Origin: an uncultured Eubacteriales bacterium
GTDB lineage: Bacteria; Bacillota; Clostridia; Oscillospirales; UBA644
Direction of reading: 5' to 3'
Assembly: GCA_934501435.1 (NCBI GenBank)
Contig: CAKSTW010000007.1
Location: 1-64,000, forward strand
Length of the DNA: 64,000 nt
In this document: one piece after another, positions 1 to 8,161 of the stretch
Layout of the letters: every line of letters begins with the position of its first letter
How positions within the stretch are numbered: position 1 is the stretch's first letter
Program-made: the position numbers and the translations under genes
Notes under the pieces: model-generated
The model's input: only the letters and a program-made list of their open reading frames with translations
Databases searched by the model: none
What the model was told of the DNA's origin: nothing

Positions 1-67
1 ATTATACTCTCAACCTAACAAAATTTGTATCGCAATAGACAGAGAAAAAGGCTGGAACGGTATGAAA

Positions 68-98
68 AATCCTCTGAAACGCTCGGTTTCAGAGGATT
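68..98 (-). terminator. Intrinsic terminator of tRNA-Pro
   Basis: A perfect 13-bp stem with a 5-nt loop (81-85) is followed on the minus strand by a run of five U at 69-65. It lies 3 nt after the encoded CCA end of the tRNA, so it ends that transcript. Confidence 0.85.
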
Positions 99-100
99 AT

Positions 101-176
101 TGGTCGGAGTAGGGAGACTCGAACTCCCGGCCTCAACATCCCAAATGTCGCGCGCTACCAACTGCGCTATACCCCG
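101..176 (-). tRNA. tRNA-Pro (anticodon UGG)
   Basis: Read on the minus strand this folds as a standard 76-nt tRNA. There is a 7-bp acceptor stem starting CGGGGTA, a D arm with GGTAGCGC, an anticodon stem CGACA/TGTTG around the loop TTTGGGA (anticodon UGG), a T arm with GTTCGAG, discriminator A and an encoded CCA. A terminator follows directly. The first half is nearly identical to the remnant at 331-367. Confidence 0.93.
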
Positions 177-182
177 ATAGTT

Positions 183-211
183 TATTTAATTGTGGTCGTG
201 TAGGTGGTCAA
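183..211 (-). promoter_or_regulatory. Possible promoter for tRNA-Pro
   Basis: TTGACC (211-206) and TAAATA (188-183) on the minus strand are separated by exactly 17 nt. Transcription would start at or next to the mature tRNA 5' end. The -10 is weak, so the tRNA may instead be read from the consensus promoter at 402-430. Confidence 0.45.
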
Positions 212-330
212 ATCTGTGGTCAAGCACATTTTTGACCGCTGTTTTTTGTTTTCCGAACCGTCCGAATTCCGCACGGTTGAAGGGCTTTCTGCAATTTTCG
301 CTTTCGTGCGGTGCGAACACCGTCTATGCT

Positions 331-367
331 CCCAAACGTCGCGCGCTACCAACTGCGCCACATCTCG
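331..367 (-). pseudogene. 5' half of a tRNA-Pro gene (remnant)
   Basis: On the minus strand this repeats the D arm and anticodon loop of the intact tRNA-Pro. A 28-nt stretch including GTTGGTAGCGCGCGAC matches with one mismatch. Similarity stops just after the TTTGGGA anticodon loop. The following bases cannot form the 3' anticodon strand, a normal 7-nt T loop or the acceptor partner of CGAGATG. It cannot make a tRNA. Loss of identity at the anticodon loop is what tRNA-targeting integrases leave behind, but no integrase is visible here. The sequence between the two copies (177-330) shows no gene. Confidence 0.7.
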
Positions 368-373
368 GAAGAG

Positions 374-400
374 CGGGATATCGGCAAAACCGATATCCCG
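374..400. other. Perfect 11-bp inverted repeat
   Basis: CGGGATATCGG and CCGATATCCCG flank a CAAAA loop. The hairpin begins a few nucleotides after the -10 box at 402-407, so it would form the extreme 5' end of the transcript that runs into the tRNA-Pro remnant. It has no long U tract, so it is not a convincing terminator. Confidence 0.6.
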
Positions 401-401
401 T

Positions 402-430
402 ATTATACATTAAAAATGCGTGTTTGTCAA
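402..430 (-). promoter_or_regulatory. Consensus sigma-A promoter reading into tRNA-Pro region
   Basis: TTGACA (430-425), a 17-nt spacer and TATAAT (407-402) on the minus strand match the consensus at all twelve positions. The -35 overlaps the stop codon of the WYL gene. The first thing downstream is a hairpin and the tRNA-Pro remnant, then the intact tRNA-Pro, so this is probably the original tRNA promoter. Confidence 0.85.
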
Positions 431-1407
431 GATTTTTCGGGGTAGTCTTCCGCTATCCTTGAGAGCAGTTCTCTGAATTCCGCAACGGTCTCGGCGGGAA
501 ATTCTATGACAATTTTTCCGTTCATTCCGACGACCCACGAGAAAAACAGCGGGCTTACTATAACGTTTACCCTGACTCTGAAATGACCTTCGTCCGCTTT
601 CAGAAACCGCAGATCGGAGCCGAAACGGTCGGTGATTATTCCTGCGGCGGAATTTTTGCATCTGAGCCAGACCGCTTCTTCCTTGCCGCCGAACATTCCG
701 AAAAATTTTGTCTGATAGTTTTCAATATCAAACGGCTTTTTTGTCTCCGGTATCTTTTCGTCGAGAATTTGCATATTCTCGGTCTTATCCGCGCGAAAAT
801 GCTTTATTTTTCCGTTTTTTTCCCTTGCGACAAGGTAATAGTTCTCATTGTCCCACAAAAGACAGAGCGGCTCGGCGACGTAAATTTTCCCGCCGTGGCG
901 ATAGACTTTTTCCTTGTTTTCGTCTATGTCGAAATATCGGAACGCGATCATTTTCTTTTCGGCGATAGCCCTGTGAATGTCGTCTATCGAATAATAAACA
1001 CATTCGTTCATCGTCTTTATGCGGTTTGCGACGACGACCTGTCGGCGAAGGGTTTTTGCCTGCTCTTCGCTTGTCAGTTTTTTTATCTTGGCGATGAGTT
1101 CGTCGCTTTTTTTCGGCGTTATGAATTTCGAGGCGGCGACGGCGTCGCAGAGAAGTTTCAATTCCGGCAGCTGAAAATCGCGCGAAGCGAGATAATATCC
1201 CTTTCCGTTTTCGAAAAGAATGTCGAACCCGAGATTGCGGAGTTCTTCAATATCGTCGTAAATACTTTTTCTTTCCGCGGAGATGCCGCAGTTTTCGAGA
1301 TACGAAATTATCTGCGGCAGGGAAACGGGATTTTCTTCGTCGCTTTTTTCTTCGAGAAACTGCAGGACCCGGAATATTTTCCTTTTCTGGTTAGAGGCTC
1401 TCGGCAT
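427..1407 (-). CDS. WYL-domain transcriptional regulator
   Basis: This 326-aa protein has an N-terminal winged-helix DNA-binding region (about residues 5-70, HTH_11 type). A WYL ligand-sensing domain follows (about 140-215, with YVAEPLCLLWDNENYYLVA at its core), then a C-terminal extension typical of the family. WYL regulators often control nucleic-acid-related or stress genes; no target can be inferred here. Its ATG overlaps the stop of the upstream kinase-like gene (TAATG), so the two are translationally coupled. No hairpin with a U tract follows; the -35 of the tRNA promoter overlaps its end. Confidence 0.9.
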   Translation of the reverse strand: MPRASNQKRKIFRVLQFLEEKSDEENPVSLPQIISYLENCGISAERKSIYDDIEELRNLGFDILFENGKGYYLASRDFQLPELKLLCDAVAASKFITPKKSDELIAKIKKLTSEEQAKTLRRQVVVANRIKTMNECVYYSIDDIHRAIAEKKMIAFRYFDIDENKEKVYRHGGKIYVAEPLCLLWDNENYYLVAREKNGKIKHFRADKTENMQILDEKIPETKKPFDIENYQTKFFGMFGGKEEAVWLRCKNSAAGIITDRFGSDLRFLKADEGHFRVRVNVIVSPLFFSWVVGMNGKIVIEFPAETVAEFRELLSRIAEDYPEKS

Positions 1408-2042
1408 TATTTATTCTTTTCCTTGAAATTGTAAAAGGCTTCCATATAGGCTTCGATCACCTTGACGGCGTCCTCGGAGGAAATTTCGCTGCTGTCGATA
1501 ATGAGGTCGTAATATTTCATATTTCCCCATTCCCACTCGGTATAGTATCTGTAATATGCGGCGCGGTTTTTGTCCGCTTTTTTCAGGAGTTTTCTTGCCT
1601 CATTCTCGTCGATGTTATAATGCTCCGTCGCTCTTTTGATACGGTATTCGTCGCTTGATTTTATAAAAACGTGAAAGGCGTTCGGATCGTTTCGGAGAAC
1701 ATAGTTCGAGCATCTTCCTATAAAAATACAGCCGCCCTTTTTCGCTTCTTCTTCGATAAAATCGAACTGCGCCTGCGCGACTCTCATTCCTATCGGATAG
1801 AGCAGCTCGGGGTCGGAAACATACTGATAGGAAGAGCCTCCCGGAATACACCAAAGCGGATTTATAGGCTGTTCTTCATGCTCTTCGACAGCCGTCGTCG
1901 TGAGGTTGTTTCCCGCCGCGGTGCCGTCGACTATCTTCTTGTCGTAGTAGTGGAGCCCGAGGTGTTCGGCAAGGAGTTTGCCTATTTCGCTGCCTCCGCT
2001 CAAAAACTGCCTGCCGATCGTGATGTTGATTTTGTCTTTCAT
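1407..2042 (-). CDS. Cytidylate kinase-like family protein
   Basis: This 211-aa protein of the AAA_26/cytidylate kinase-2 family begins with INITIGRQFLSGGSEIGK, a relaxed P-loop, followed by LAEHLGLHYYDKKIV, both typical of the family. These proteins resemble Cmk but are not the housekeeping enzyme, and their substrate is generally unknown. It is first in a two-gene operon with the WYL regulator, which may respond to a nucleotide or phosphorylation signal (inference). A promoter lies 26 nt upstream. Confidence 0.85.
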   Translation of the reverse strand: MKDKINITIGRQFLSGGSEIGKLLAEHLGLHYYDKKIVDGTAAGNNLTTTAVEEHEEQPINPLWCIPGGSSYQYVSDPELLYPIGMRVAQAQFDFIEEEAKKGGCIFIGRCSNYVLRNDPNAFHVFIKSSDEYRIKRATEHYNIDENEARKLLKKADKNRAAYYRYYTEWEWGNMKYYDLIIDSSEISSEDAVKVIEAYMEAFYNFKEKNK

Positions 2043-2067
2043 AAGTATGACCTCGCTTTCTGATTAT

Positions 2068-2096
2068 ATTTTACCTGTTTTTTTCGCTGCCGTCAA
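2068..2096 (-). promoter_or_regulatory. Promoter of the kinase-like/WYL operon
   Basis: TTGACG (2096-2091), 17 nt, TAAAAT (2073-2068) on the minus strand, placed just upstream of the start codon at 2042. Confidence 0.6.
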
Positions 2097-2164
2097 TCGG
2101 TTCACAAAAAGTTCACATTTTTCTGCGGGTAAATTTCTGACTGAAAATTGCCGAATACTGTATC

Positions 2165-2193
2165 TTGACAGAAAATGCCGTTTATGATAAAAT
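2165..2193 (+). promoter_or_regulatory. Promoter of the winged-helix/VanY-like gene
   Basis: TTGACA, a 17-nt spacer ending in TGA (extended -10), and TAAAAT, 36 nt upstream of the start codon at 2230. It drives the three-gene run to the terminator at 4645-4672. Confidence 0.75.
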
Positions 2194-2229
2194 TACTGTG
2201 TCGAAATTTATCTTTTTGAGGTATATTTT

Positions 2230-3423
2230 ATGAACGAAGATAATATTAAAAGATATAAAAGAAAACTTCTGTCGGTTCTTCTGGAAACGTCCGACTCGAT
2301 GACTTACGACGAGATAGAGTACAAACTTCGCGATATCGAAGTTCCGTCGGGTTTTCTTAAAAGAATGCTGGAGTCTCTTGAGACCAAGAACATAATCTGC
2401 ACCGAACCGCATAACGGTGAGAATACATACATCCTGACCCATTTCGGCCGCCGCCGTCTTACCGTTATAATGCAGCGCAAAAAGGTTCAGAAAGCAGCGC
2501 GCCGCCGCAAGACGGCAGGGGGAATAGTCGCGCTTGTTCTTGTGCTCGGTCTTCTCGGTTGGTGCATATTCTTTGCGGGCAGAGGTTCAACTCCCGTAAA
2601 GCCAGATACGAAAGACCCCGAAACAACGCAGACCGACGGAAATTTTGAGACCCTGACATTCTCTGACGACGATATTTCGGAAGGGTCTCTTATTCTGGTA
2701 AACGCTTCAAACGAATATACCCGCACTCCCGACGACCTTGTTTCGGTTTCCGAAAACGTAAAGGACGTCACCGTTTCTTCGTCGTCCCTTATGCTCCGCA
2801 AAGACGCGGCGACAGCCCTGAGCGAGCTTGCCGCGGCGTATAAAGCGGAGACGGGCAGAACGGATATCCGCGTATATACGGCGTATGTGAGCCGTGAAAA
2901 ACAGGCGGAGAACTACAACAATGCGGTGCAGTCGCAGGGAGAAGAATACGCGGCGGAAAACTACCAGAAAGCGGGTTTTTCCGATAACGAAACGGGCTTT
3001 GCCCTTTCTTTCGTAGTTTATGCCGCGGACGAGGACGGCGATTATTCCGTCACCGCCTTCAACGGTTCGGAGTTCCAGAAATGGGCTGTCGAAAACGCCG
3101 CGAAATTCGGTTTTATTCTCCGTTTCCCCGACGGAAAAGAGGGGGTAACGGGCTTTACCGCGCATAAGTCGTTCTTCCGCTATGTCGGACCCGTCCATGC
3201 GACTTATATCGCCGCAAATAATCTTACGCTCGAAGAATACACGGAAGAACTCAAAACTTCGCATATCGGCGAGAAAAACGCGCTTTCCGTCACGGTCGGC
3301 GGCAAGGAATACGAAGTCTATTACGTTGCGGGGCTTTCCGTTCCCGTTCCGAAAAACGCCGCGTATACCGTTTCGGGGGATAATTCCGGCGGATTTGTGG
3401 TGACCGCCGAAAAAGGCGAATAG
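2230..3423 (+). CDS. Membrane-anchored winged-helix protein with degenerate VanY (M15B) ectodomain
   Basis: In this 397-aa protein residues 1-80 look like a small winged-helix domain (MTYDEIEYKLRDIEVPSGF, then a basic stretch). One membrane helix follows (about 93-114, GIVALVLVLGLLGWCIFF), then an outside domain with the VanY D,D-carboxypeptidase fold signature (AYVSREKQAENYN, ETGFALSF, FFRYVGPVHATYI). The zinc ligands are gone. The family motif SEHxTGLAxD reads SDNETGFALS here, and EPWHxRYVG reads TAHKSFFRYVG. It therefore should not be an active peptidase. A cytoplasmic DNA-binding head on a cell-wall-binding ectodomain suggests a one-component envelope sensor (inference). An intact VanY lies at 27610-28596. 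Confidence 0.72.
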   Translation: MNEDNIKRYKRKLLSVLLETSDSMTYDEIEYKLRDIEVPSGFLKRMLESLETKNIICTEPHNGENTYILTHFGRRRLTVIMQRKKVQKAARRRKTAGGIVALVLVLGLLGWCIFFAGRGSTPVKPDTKDPETTQTDGNFETLTFSDDDISEGSLILVNASNEYTRTPDDLVSVSENVKDVTVSSSSLMLRKDAATALSELAAAYKAETGRTDIRVYTAYVSREKQAENYNNAVQSQGEEYAAENYQKAGFSDNETGFALSFVVYAADEDGDYSVTAFNGSEFQKWAVENAAKFGFILRFPDGKEGVTGFTAHKSFFRYVGPVHATYIAANNLTLEEYTEELKTSHIGEKNALSVTVGGKEYEVYYVAGLSVPVPKNAAYTVSGDNSGGFVVTAEKGE

Positions 3424-3425
3424 AA

Positions 3426-3734
3426 ATGAATATAACGGAATTCGACGAGACCGTATACGATATAGTGCGTTCCGTGCCCGTGGGTAAGGTCGTCAGATAC
3501 GGAGATATCGCGAAGGCTATCGGAAAAAAGTGCAGCAGAGCGGTCGGCAATTCTCTGCATAAAAATCCTTATTTCGGAGACGTGCCCTGTCACAGAGTCG
3601 TTTCGGGAGAAGGCAGACTTGCCGAAAAATTTTCTTTCGACGGTATCAAAAAACAGCAGGAAATGCTTGAAAAAGAGGGCGTCGAAGTCGTCGACGGAAA
3701 AGTCGATCTGAAAAAATATCTTTTTGAATTGTAA
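3426..3734 (+). CDS. MGMT-family DNA alkyltransferase domain protein
   Basis: This 102-aa protein consists only of the C-terminal catalytic domain of O6-methylguanine-DNA methyltransferase. It has VPVGKVVRYGDIA (helix-turn-helix region), SRAVGNSLHKNP, and the active-site motif VPCHRVV with the acceptor cysteine intact. Alkyltransferase-like proteins usually have Trp there, so this one may still transfer alkyl groups. It begins 2 nt after the previous stop codon and is followed by the lipid-kinase-like gene. Confidence 0.88.
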   Translation: MNITEFDETVYDIVRSVPVGKVVRYGDIAKAIGKKCSRAVGNSLHKNPYFGDVPCHRVVSGEGRLAEKFSFDGIKKQQEMLEKEGVEVVDGKVDLKKYLFEL

Positions 3735-3745
3735 TCGGAGGAAAA

Positions 3746-4636
3746 ATGGTACAGGTTCTATACAATCCGCTGTCAAATAACGGAAAGGGCGGAGAAGCGG
3801 TCGAAAAATTGACGCCGCTTTTCCCCGATAAAAAGGTCTCCTTTTCAGATATCACAAAAATAGACGGCATGAAAAATTTCATTTCGGGGCTTGATAAAGA
3901 AGACAAACTCATAATCACGGGCGGCGACGGAACGGTCAATCATTTTATAAACGACCTTGACGGAGAATGTCCCGAAAGAGATATTTTTTATTATCCGATG
4001 GGCTCCGGAAACGACTTTTTCAACGATATAAAGGAAAAAGCGAAGAACGGGTTTGTCCGTCTCAACGAATACCTGAAAGACCTTCCCGTAATAACCGTAA
4101 AAGGCAGAACTTCGTTTTTCCTTAACGGAATAGGCTACGGAATAGACGGTTACTGCTGCGAAGAGGGGGACAGGCAGCGCGCCCGCTCTTCAAAAAAGAT
4201 AAACTATACCGCCATCGCGCTCAAAGGCCTGCTGTTTTTTTATCATCCGACGAACGCTGTGATAACCGTTGACGGAAAAGAACATAAATTCGGGAGAGTC
4301 TTTCTTGCTCCGACAATGAACGGCAGATTTTTCGGAGGCGGAATGATGATAGCGCCCGAACAGGACAGACTCAATAAGGAAAGGACCGTCACGGTCTCGG
4401 TCGCCCACGATACGAACAAATTCAATATTCTGCGCGTTTTTCCGTCGATATTCAAGGGCGCGCATGTCAAATATAAGAAGATATTCGCGTCTTTTGTCGG
4501 CAAAGACATCACCGTGAAGTTCGACCGTCCGACGGCGCTCCAGATAGACGGAGAGACCGTTACGGGCGTTTCGGAATATTCCGTAAAAGCGGGAAAACTT
4601 ATGAAAGAAAGAGAAAAACCGCCCATCCTCGTATGA
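3746..4636 (+). CDS. Diacylglycerol/sphingosine kinase-like protein (YegS/BmrU family)
   Basis: This 296-aa protein has the DAGK catalytic domain: LYNPLSNNGKGG at the N terminus, the nucleotide-binding ITGGDGTVNHFIND (about 52-65) and MGSGNDFFNDI. Family members phosphorylate lipids such as diacylglycerol or undecaprenol-type substrates; the true substrate is unknown. RBS ATCGGAGGAAAA precedes the ATG. It is the last gene before a strong terminator. Confidence 0.9.
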   Translation: MVQVLYNPLSNNGKGGEAVEKLTPLFPDKKVSFSDITKIDGMKNFISGLDKEDKLIITGGDGTVNHFINDLDGECPERDIFYYPMGSGNDFFNDIKEKAKNGFVRLNEYLKDLPVITVKGRTSFFLNGIGYGIDGYCCEEGDRQRARSSKKINYTAIALKGLLFFYHPTNAVITVDGKEHKFGRVFLAPTMNGRFFGGGMMIAPEQDRLNKERTVTVSVAHDTNKFNILRVFPSIFKGAHVKYKKIFASFVGKDITVKFDRPTALQIDGETVTGVSEYSVKAGKLMKEREKPPILV

Positions 4637-4644
4637 AAACCGCA

Positions 4645-4672
4645 GTCCCCGATATTTTTCGGGGTCTTTTTG
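4645..4672 (+). terminator. Intrinsic terminator
   Basis: A CCCCGA/TCGGGG hairpin followed by TCTTTTT, directly after the DAG-kinase-like gene. Confidence 0.85.
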
Positions 4673-4684
4673 TTGAAAATCTGC

Positions 4685-4713
4685 TTGATTTTCGTAGTTT
4701 ATTATGCTATACT
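4685..4713 (+). promoter_or_regulatory. Promoter of trkA-trkH
   Basis: TTGATT, 17 nt, TATACT. The trkA RBS (AAAAAGGGGA) and ATG follow 20-33 nt later. Confidence 0.7.
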
Positions 4714-4745
4714 GTTTTCCGAAATAGATAAAAAGGGGATTTGTT

Positions 4746-6104
4746 ATGCGAATAGTAGTTGCCGGGTGCGGTAAAATAGGCGTTTCGGTCATTGCAAGCC
4801 TTGCCGCCGAAGGACACGACGTCGTCGCCGTTGATTCGGACGACGCGGTGGTCGATGAGATAAACAATATTTACGATGTCATAGGCGTTATAGGAAATTC
4901 CGTCGACTGCGACGTTCTTTCGGAGGCGGAAGTGTCGCGCGCCGAGATGTTCATTGCGACGACGGGCTCTGACGAACTCAATATGCTCAGTTGTTTTCTT
5001 GCAAAAAAAATGGGCGCGAAACATACCGTCGCCCGTATAAGAAACCCCGAATACAACGAAAAAAGTCTCGGTTTTATGCGTCACGAACTCGGACTTTCGC
5101 TTGCCATAAACCCCGAAAGACTTGCGGCGCAGGAACTCTTCAACGTCCTTAAACTTCCGTATGCCGCAAAGATAGAAACTTTCTCGCGCGGAAATTTCGA
5201 AATGGTCGAGATAAAACTGAAAAAAGACAGCCCGCTCTGCGGAAAAAATCTTGCGGAACTGCGCGGAAGATACAAGTCTCAGTTTATAATCTGCACCGTT
5301 CAGCGCGGCAAGGACGTATATATCCCCGACGGAAACTTTACGCTGGCGGAGGGCGACAAGGTCGGCATTACCGCGTCTCCCGTTGAGATAGGCAGGTTCT
5401 TCAAAGAACTCGGAATAATGCAGAAACAGGCGAAAAACATTATTCTTCTCGGCGGAAGCCGCATTGCGTATTACCTTGCGAAAATGCTTACTTCAAGCGG
5501 AAGCAGTGTTAAAATAATAGAACAGGACAAAACCCTATGCGACGAAATATGCGAGGGCGTTCCTAAAGCGCTTGTAATAAACGCCGACGGCGCTCAGCAG
5601 GAAGTCCTCATGGAAGAGGGGCTCAAAAACTGCGACGCATTCGTCACCCTTACGGGAAACGACGAGTCCAATGTTCTGCTTTCGATATTCGCGGCGTCTC
5701 AGAACGTCCCGAAAGTCATTGCAAAAATAAGCCGCACGGAACTTGAGGGAATGGCTGAAAATCTGGGGCTTGACTGCGTTGTCTCCCCGCGCAAAACGGT
5801 AGCCGACATAATCGTGAGATATGCCCGCGCGCTTAAAAATTCGCTCGGAAGCAAGGTCGAAACGCTTTACAAACTTTCCGACGGCGCTGCCGAGGCTCTT
5901 GAATTCACCGTCGGTCAGGACTTCCGTTCGGGCGGAATTCCCCTTAAAAACCTGCATCTGAAATCAAATATTCTTATCGCGGGAATTATCCGCGGAAGAA
6001 AGCCCATCGTTCCCGCCGGCGACGACGTCATTCTGCCCGGCGACAGCGTGGTCGTCATCTCCGCAAAACACCGGCTTGACGATCTTTCCGATATTCTGAA
6101 ATAA
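4746..6104 (+). CDS. trkA: Trk potassium uptake system regulatory subunit TrkA
   Basis: This 452-aa cytoplasmic gating subunit has two tandem RCK modules. The first Rossmann domain starts VAGCGKIGVSVIASL (GxGxxG) with the acidic VAVDSD at the end of strand 2. The second starts near residue 230 (IILLGGSRIAYYLAKML). Each is followed by a TrkA-C domain. It binds NAD(H) or nucleotides and controls the TrkH channel encoded 18 nt downstream in the same operon. The length is normal for the family. Confidence 0.96.
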   Translation: MRIVVAGCGKIGVSVIASLAAEGHDVVAVDSDDAVVDEINNIYDVIGVIGNSVDCDVLSEAEVSRAEMFIATTGSDELNMLSCFLAKKMGAKHTVARIRNPEYNEKSLGFMRHELGLSLAINPERLAAQELFNVLKLPYAAKIETFSRGNFEMVEIKLKKDSPLCGKNLAELRGRYKSQFIICTVQRGKDVYIPDGNFTLAEGDKVGITASPVEIGRFFKELGIMQKQAKNIILLGGSRIAYYLAKMLTSSGSSVKIIEQDKTLCDEICEGVPKALVINADGAQQEVLMEEGLKNCDAFVTLTGNDESNVLLSIFAASQNVPKVIAKISRTELEGMAENLGLDCVVSPRKTVADIIVRYARALKNSLGSKVETLYKLSDGAAEALEFTVGQDFRSGGIPLKNLHLKSNILIAGIIRGRKPIVPAGDDVILPGDSVVVISAKHRLDDLSDILK

Positions 6105-6122
6105 TTTCCGAGAGGCTGTTTT

Positions 6123-7568
6123 ATGAATCGCAAAATGATATTTAATACCGTCGGAAAAATCACCGTTCTTGAGGCTCTGCTGCTTCTTCTTCCGGCGCTT
6201 GTCTCTCTGCTTTATCGTGAAAGCTGCGTTTTCTCCATTCTTATAGCAGCGGCGGTTTCGGCGGCTGTCGGGGGTCTTTTGCTTCTGGTCTCAAAACCGA
6301 AAGACAGGGAAATATACGCCAAGGACGGTTTTGTCATTACGGCGCTTGCATGGATAATCCTTTCGGCTGTCGGCGCGCTGCCGTTCTTTATAAGCGGAGA
6401 AATTCCGAATTATATCGACGCGTTTTTCGAAACGGTCAGCGGCTTTACGACGACGGGCGCGTCTATTCTTACCGACGTCGAAAAAATGAGCCGCGGGCTC
6501 CTTTTCTGGAGAAGTTTCACCCACTGGATAGGCGGTATGGGAGTGCTTGTCCTGATGGTCGCGCTTTTTCCGTCCGATTCGGGGCGAAGCATACATATTT
6601 TAAGGGCTGAAATGCCCGGACCTATCGTCGGAAAACTCGTTCCGAAAGCAAAAAACACTGCGAAGATACTGTATCTTATTTATATAGTGCTTACCGCCGT
6701 TCAGATTATCATTCTTTTTGTGGGCGGTATGCCGTTTTTCGACAGCGTCGTTCTGACGTTCGGGACTGCGGGTACGGGAGGCTTCGGAGTGCGAGCCGAC
6801 AGTATCGCGTCGTACAGCCCGTATCTTCAGAACGTTATCACCGTGTTTATGGTGCTTTTCGGCATCAATTTCAATATTTTCTATCTGATTCTTATCCGCC
6901 GCGTAAAGTCCGTTTTCAAAAATACCGAACTCTGGTGCTATCTCGGACTTTTCGTCTTTGCCTCCGCTCTGATAGCGATAAACATTTATCCGATGTACGG
7001 TTCCGTTGAGGAAGCCGTCCGTCTTTCGGCTTTTCAGACCGCGTCCATTATGTCGACTACGGGTTATGCGACCGCGAATTTCGATCTGTGGCCGGGACTT
7101 TCAAGGGCGGTGCTTCTTTTGCTGATGTTTATAGGCGCGTCGGCGGGTTCGACTGCGGGAGGGCTTAAAGTTTCCCGCGTTATAATGCTTTTCAAAACGA
7201 TGCGAAAAGATCTGAAATACCGTCTCCACCCCAAGACCGTAAGCGTCGTCCGCTATGAGGGAAAAGCCCTCGATAAGGCGACGGTCCTCGGCGTCGGTTC
7301 GTATTTTATACTCTACGCAGTTCTTTTCGTTCTTGTATTTTTTATTCTGTCTTTTGAGCCGTTTTCGATGGAAACGAACATCTCGGCGGCGGCAAGCTGT
7401 ATAAACAACGTCGGTCCGGGACTCGGAAGCGTAGGTCCCGCATTAAGTTACGCGGGGTATTCGTGGTTTTCGAAAATAGTTCTTTCCCTTGCAATGCTTT
7501 TCGGCCGTCTCGAACTTTACCCGATGCTTTTCCTTCTTACTCCGACCGTTTGGAAGAAAAATTCATAA
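6123..7568 (+). CDS. trkH: Trk potassium uptake membrane subunit TrkH
   Basis: This 481-aa polytopic membrane protein has the repeated pore-loop pattern of Trk/Ktr transporters: FETVSGFTTTGASI, TFGTAGTGGFGV, SIMSTTGYATANFDLWP and CINNVGPGLGSVGP each supply a selectivity-filter glycine. Helices span the whole length. It is the ion-conducting partner of TrkA and imports K+. A two-way terminator follows. Confidence 0.96.
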   Translation: MNRKMIFNTVGKITVLEALLLLLPALVSLLYRESCVFSILIAAAVSAAVGGLLLLVSKPKDREIYAKDGFVITALAWIILSAVGALPFFISGEIPNYIDAFFETVSGFTTTGASILTDVEKMSRGLLFWRSFTHWIGGMGVLVLMVALFPSDSGRSIHILRAEMPGPIVGKLVPKAKNTAKILYLIYIVLTAVQIIILFVGGMPFFDSVVLTFGTAGTGGFGVRADSIASYSPYLQNVITVFMVLFGINFNIFYLILIRRVKSVFKNTELWCYLGLFVFASALIAINIYPMYGSVEEAVRLSAFQTASIMSTTGYATANFDLWPGLSRAVLLLLMFIGASAGSTAGGLKVSRVIMLFKTMRKDLKYRLHPKTVSVVRYEGKALDKATVLGVGSYFILYAVLFVLVFFILSFEPFSMETNISAAASCINNVGPGLGSVGPALSYAGYSWFSKIVLSLAMLFGRLELYPMLFLLTPTVWKKNS

Positions 7569-7600
7569 AAAAAAGACCTCGTTTTGAGGTCTTTTTTTCA
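7567..7600. terminator. Bidirectional terminator between trkH and the CDP-alcohol transferase gene
   Basis: GACCTC and GAGGTC around GTTTT, flanked by eight A on one side and seven T on the other, so it works for both converging genes. Confidence 0.88.
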
Positions 7601-8161
7601 GTTTATTTTTTTAATATCAAAAACAGATTTTACTCTTCGGTTGTATTCCTTTGTGAAAACGTGGATAATGAGTTCCTCGGTCGATGCAACAAACGCTATT
7701 ATGCATACGGCGAAAGAATAAGGGGTTCCGAAAGAAAAGGCAAAGGCATAGGGAAGTCCGAAAACGCCCGCACCGGTAAGTTTGTTGAGCCATGTGTGTA
7801 TCGCCGCGAAACGTTTGTATTTTATCGCCGCGGTGACGTACGCCGCAATGCGGATAACAAGGATGGCGGCGACTCCGTACCATATTATACCGGGAAGCGT
7901 CTTTATAAGGGTCGGCAGCATTTTTACTATCATTACCCCGTAGAAAACAAGGTCGGAAATGCTGTCGAGGGTCGCCCCGAAATCGCTCGACTTTCCGAAT
8001 TTTCGCGCGATCGTCCCGTCGACGACGTCGGAAATTCCCGCAACCGTGTAAATTACGAGAAACCATACCGTTTCAAGCGGAATAAATATAAGAATGAGAC
8101 AGGCGACTATTCTTAAAGAAGTTACCGTATCTGCAAGATTCCATTTATGCTTTTCTTTCAA
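7598..8161 (-). CDS. CDP-alcohol phosphatidyltransferase family protein
   Basis: This 187-aa membrane enzyme carries the signature DxxDGxxARxxxxxxxxGxxxDxxxD (SDVVDGTIARKFGKSS, then DFGATLDSISD), which binds CDP-diacylglycerol and Mg2+. It is most like PgsA-type phosphatidylglycerophosphate synthases, but the exact alcohol acceptor is not determined. The start is TTG, overlapping the upstream stop (TTGA), with GAGG 7 nt upstream; no ATG fits. Confidence 0.85.
   Translation of the reverse strand: MKEKHKWNLADTVTSLRIVACLILIFIPLETVWFLVIYTVAGISDVVDGTIARKFGKSSDFGATLDSISDLVFYGVMIVKMLPTLIKTLPGIIWYGVAAILVIRIAAYVTAAIKYKRFAAIHTWLNKLTGAGVFGLPYAFAFSFGTPYSFAVCIIAFVASTEELIIHVFTKEYNRRVKSVFDIKKIN

Noticed and set aside
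331..367. Second functional tRNA-Pro
   Set aside because: The 3' half of the anticodon stem, a proper T loop and the acceptor partner are missing.
1407..2042. Housekeeping cytidylate kinase (cmk)
   Set aside because: The sequence belongs to the divergent cytidylate-kinase-like group, with a relaxed P-loop and an unusual regulator partner.
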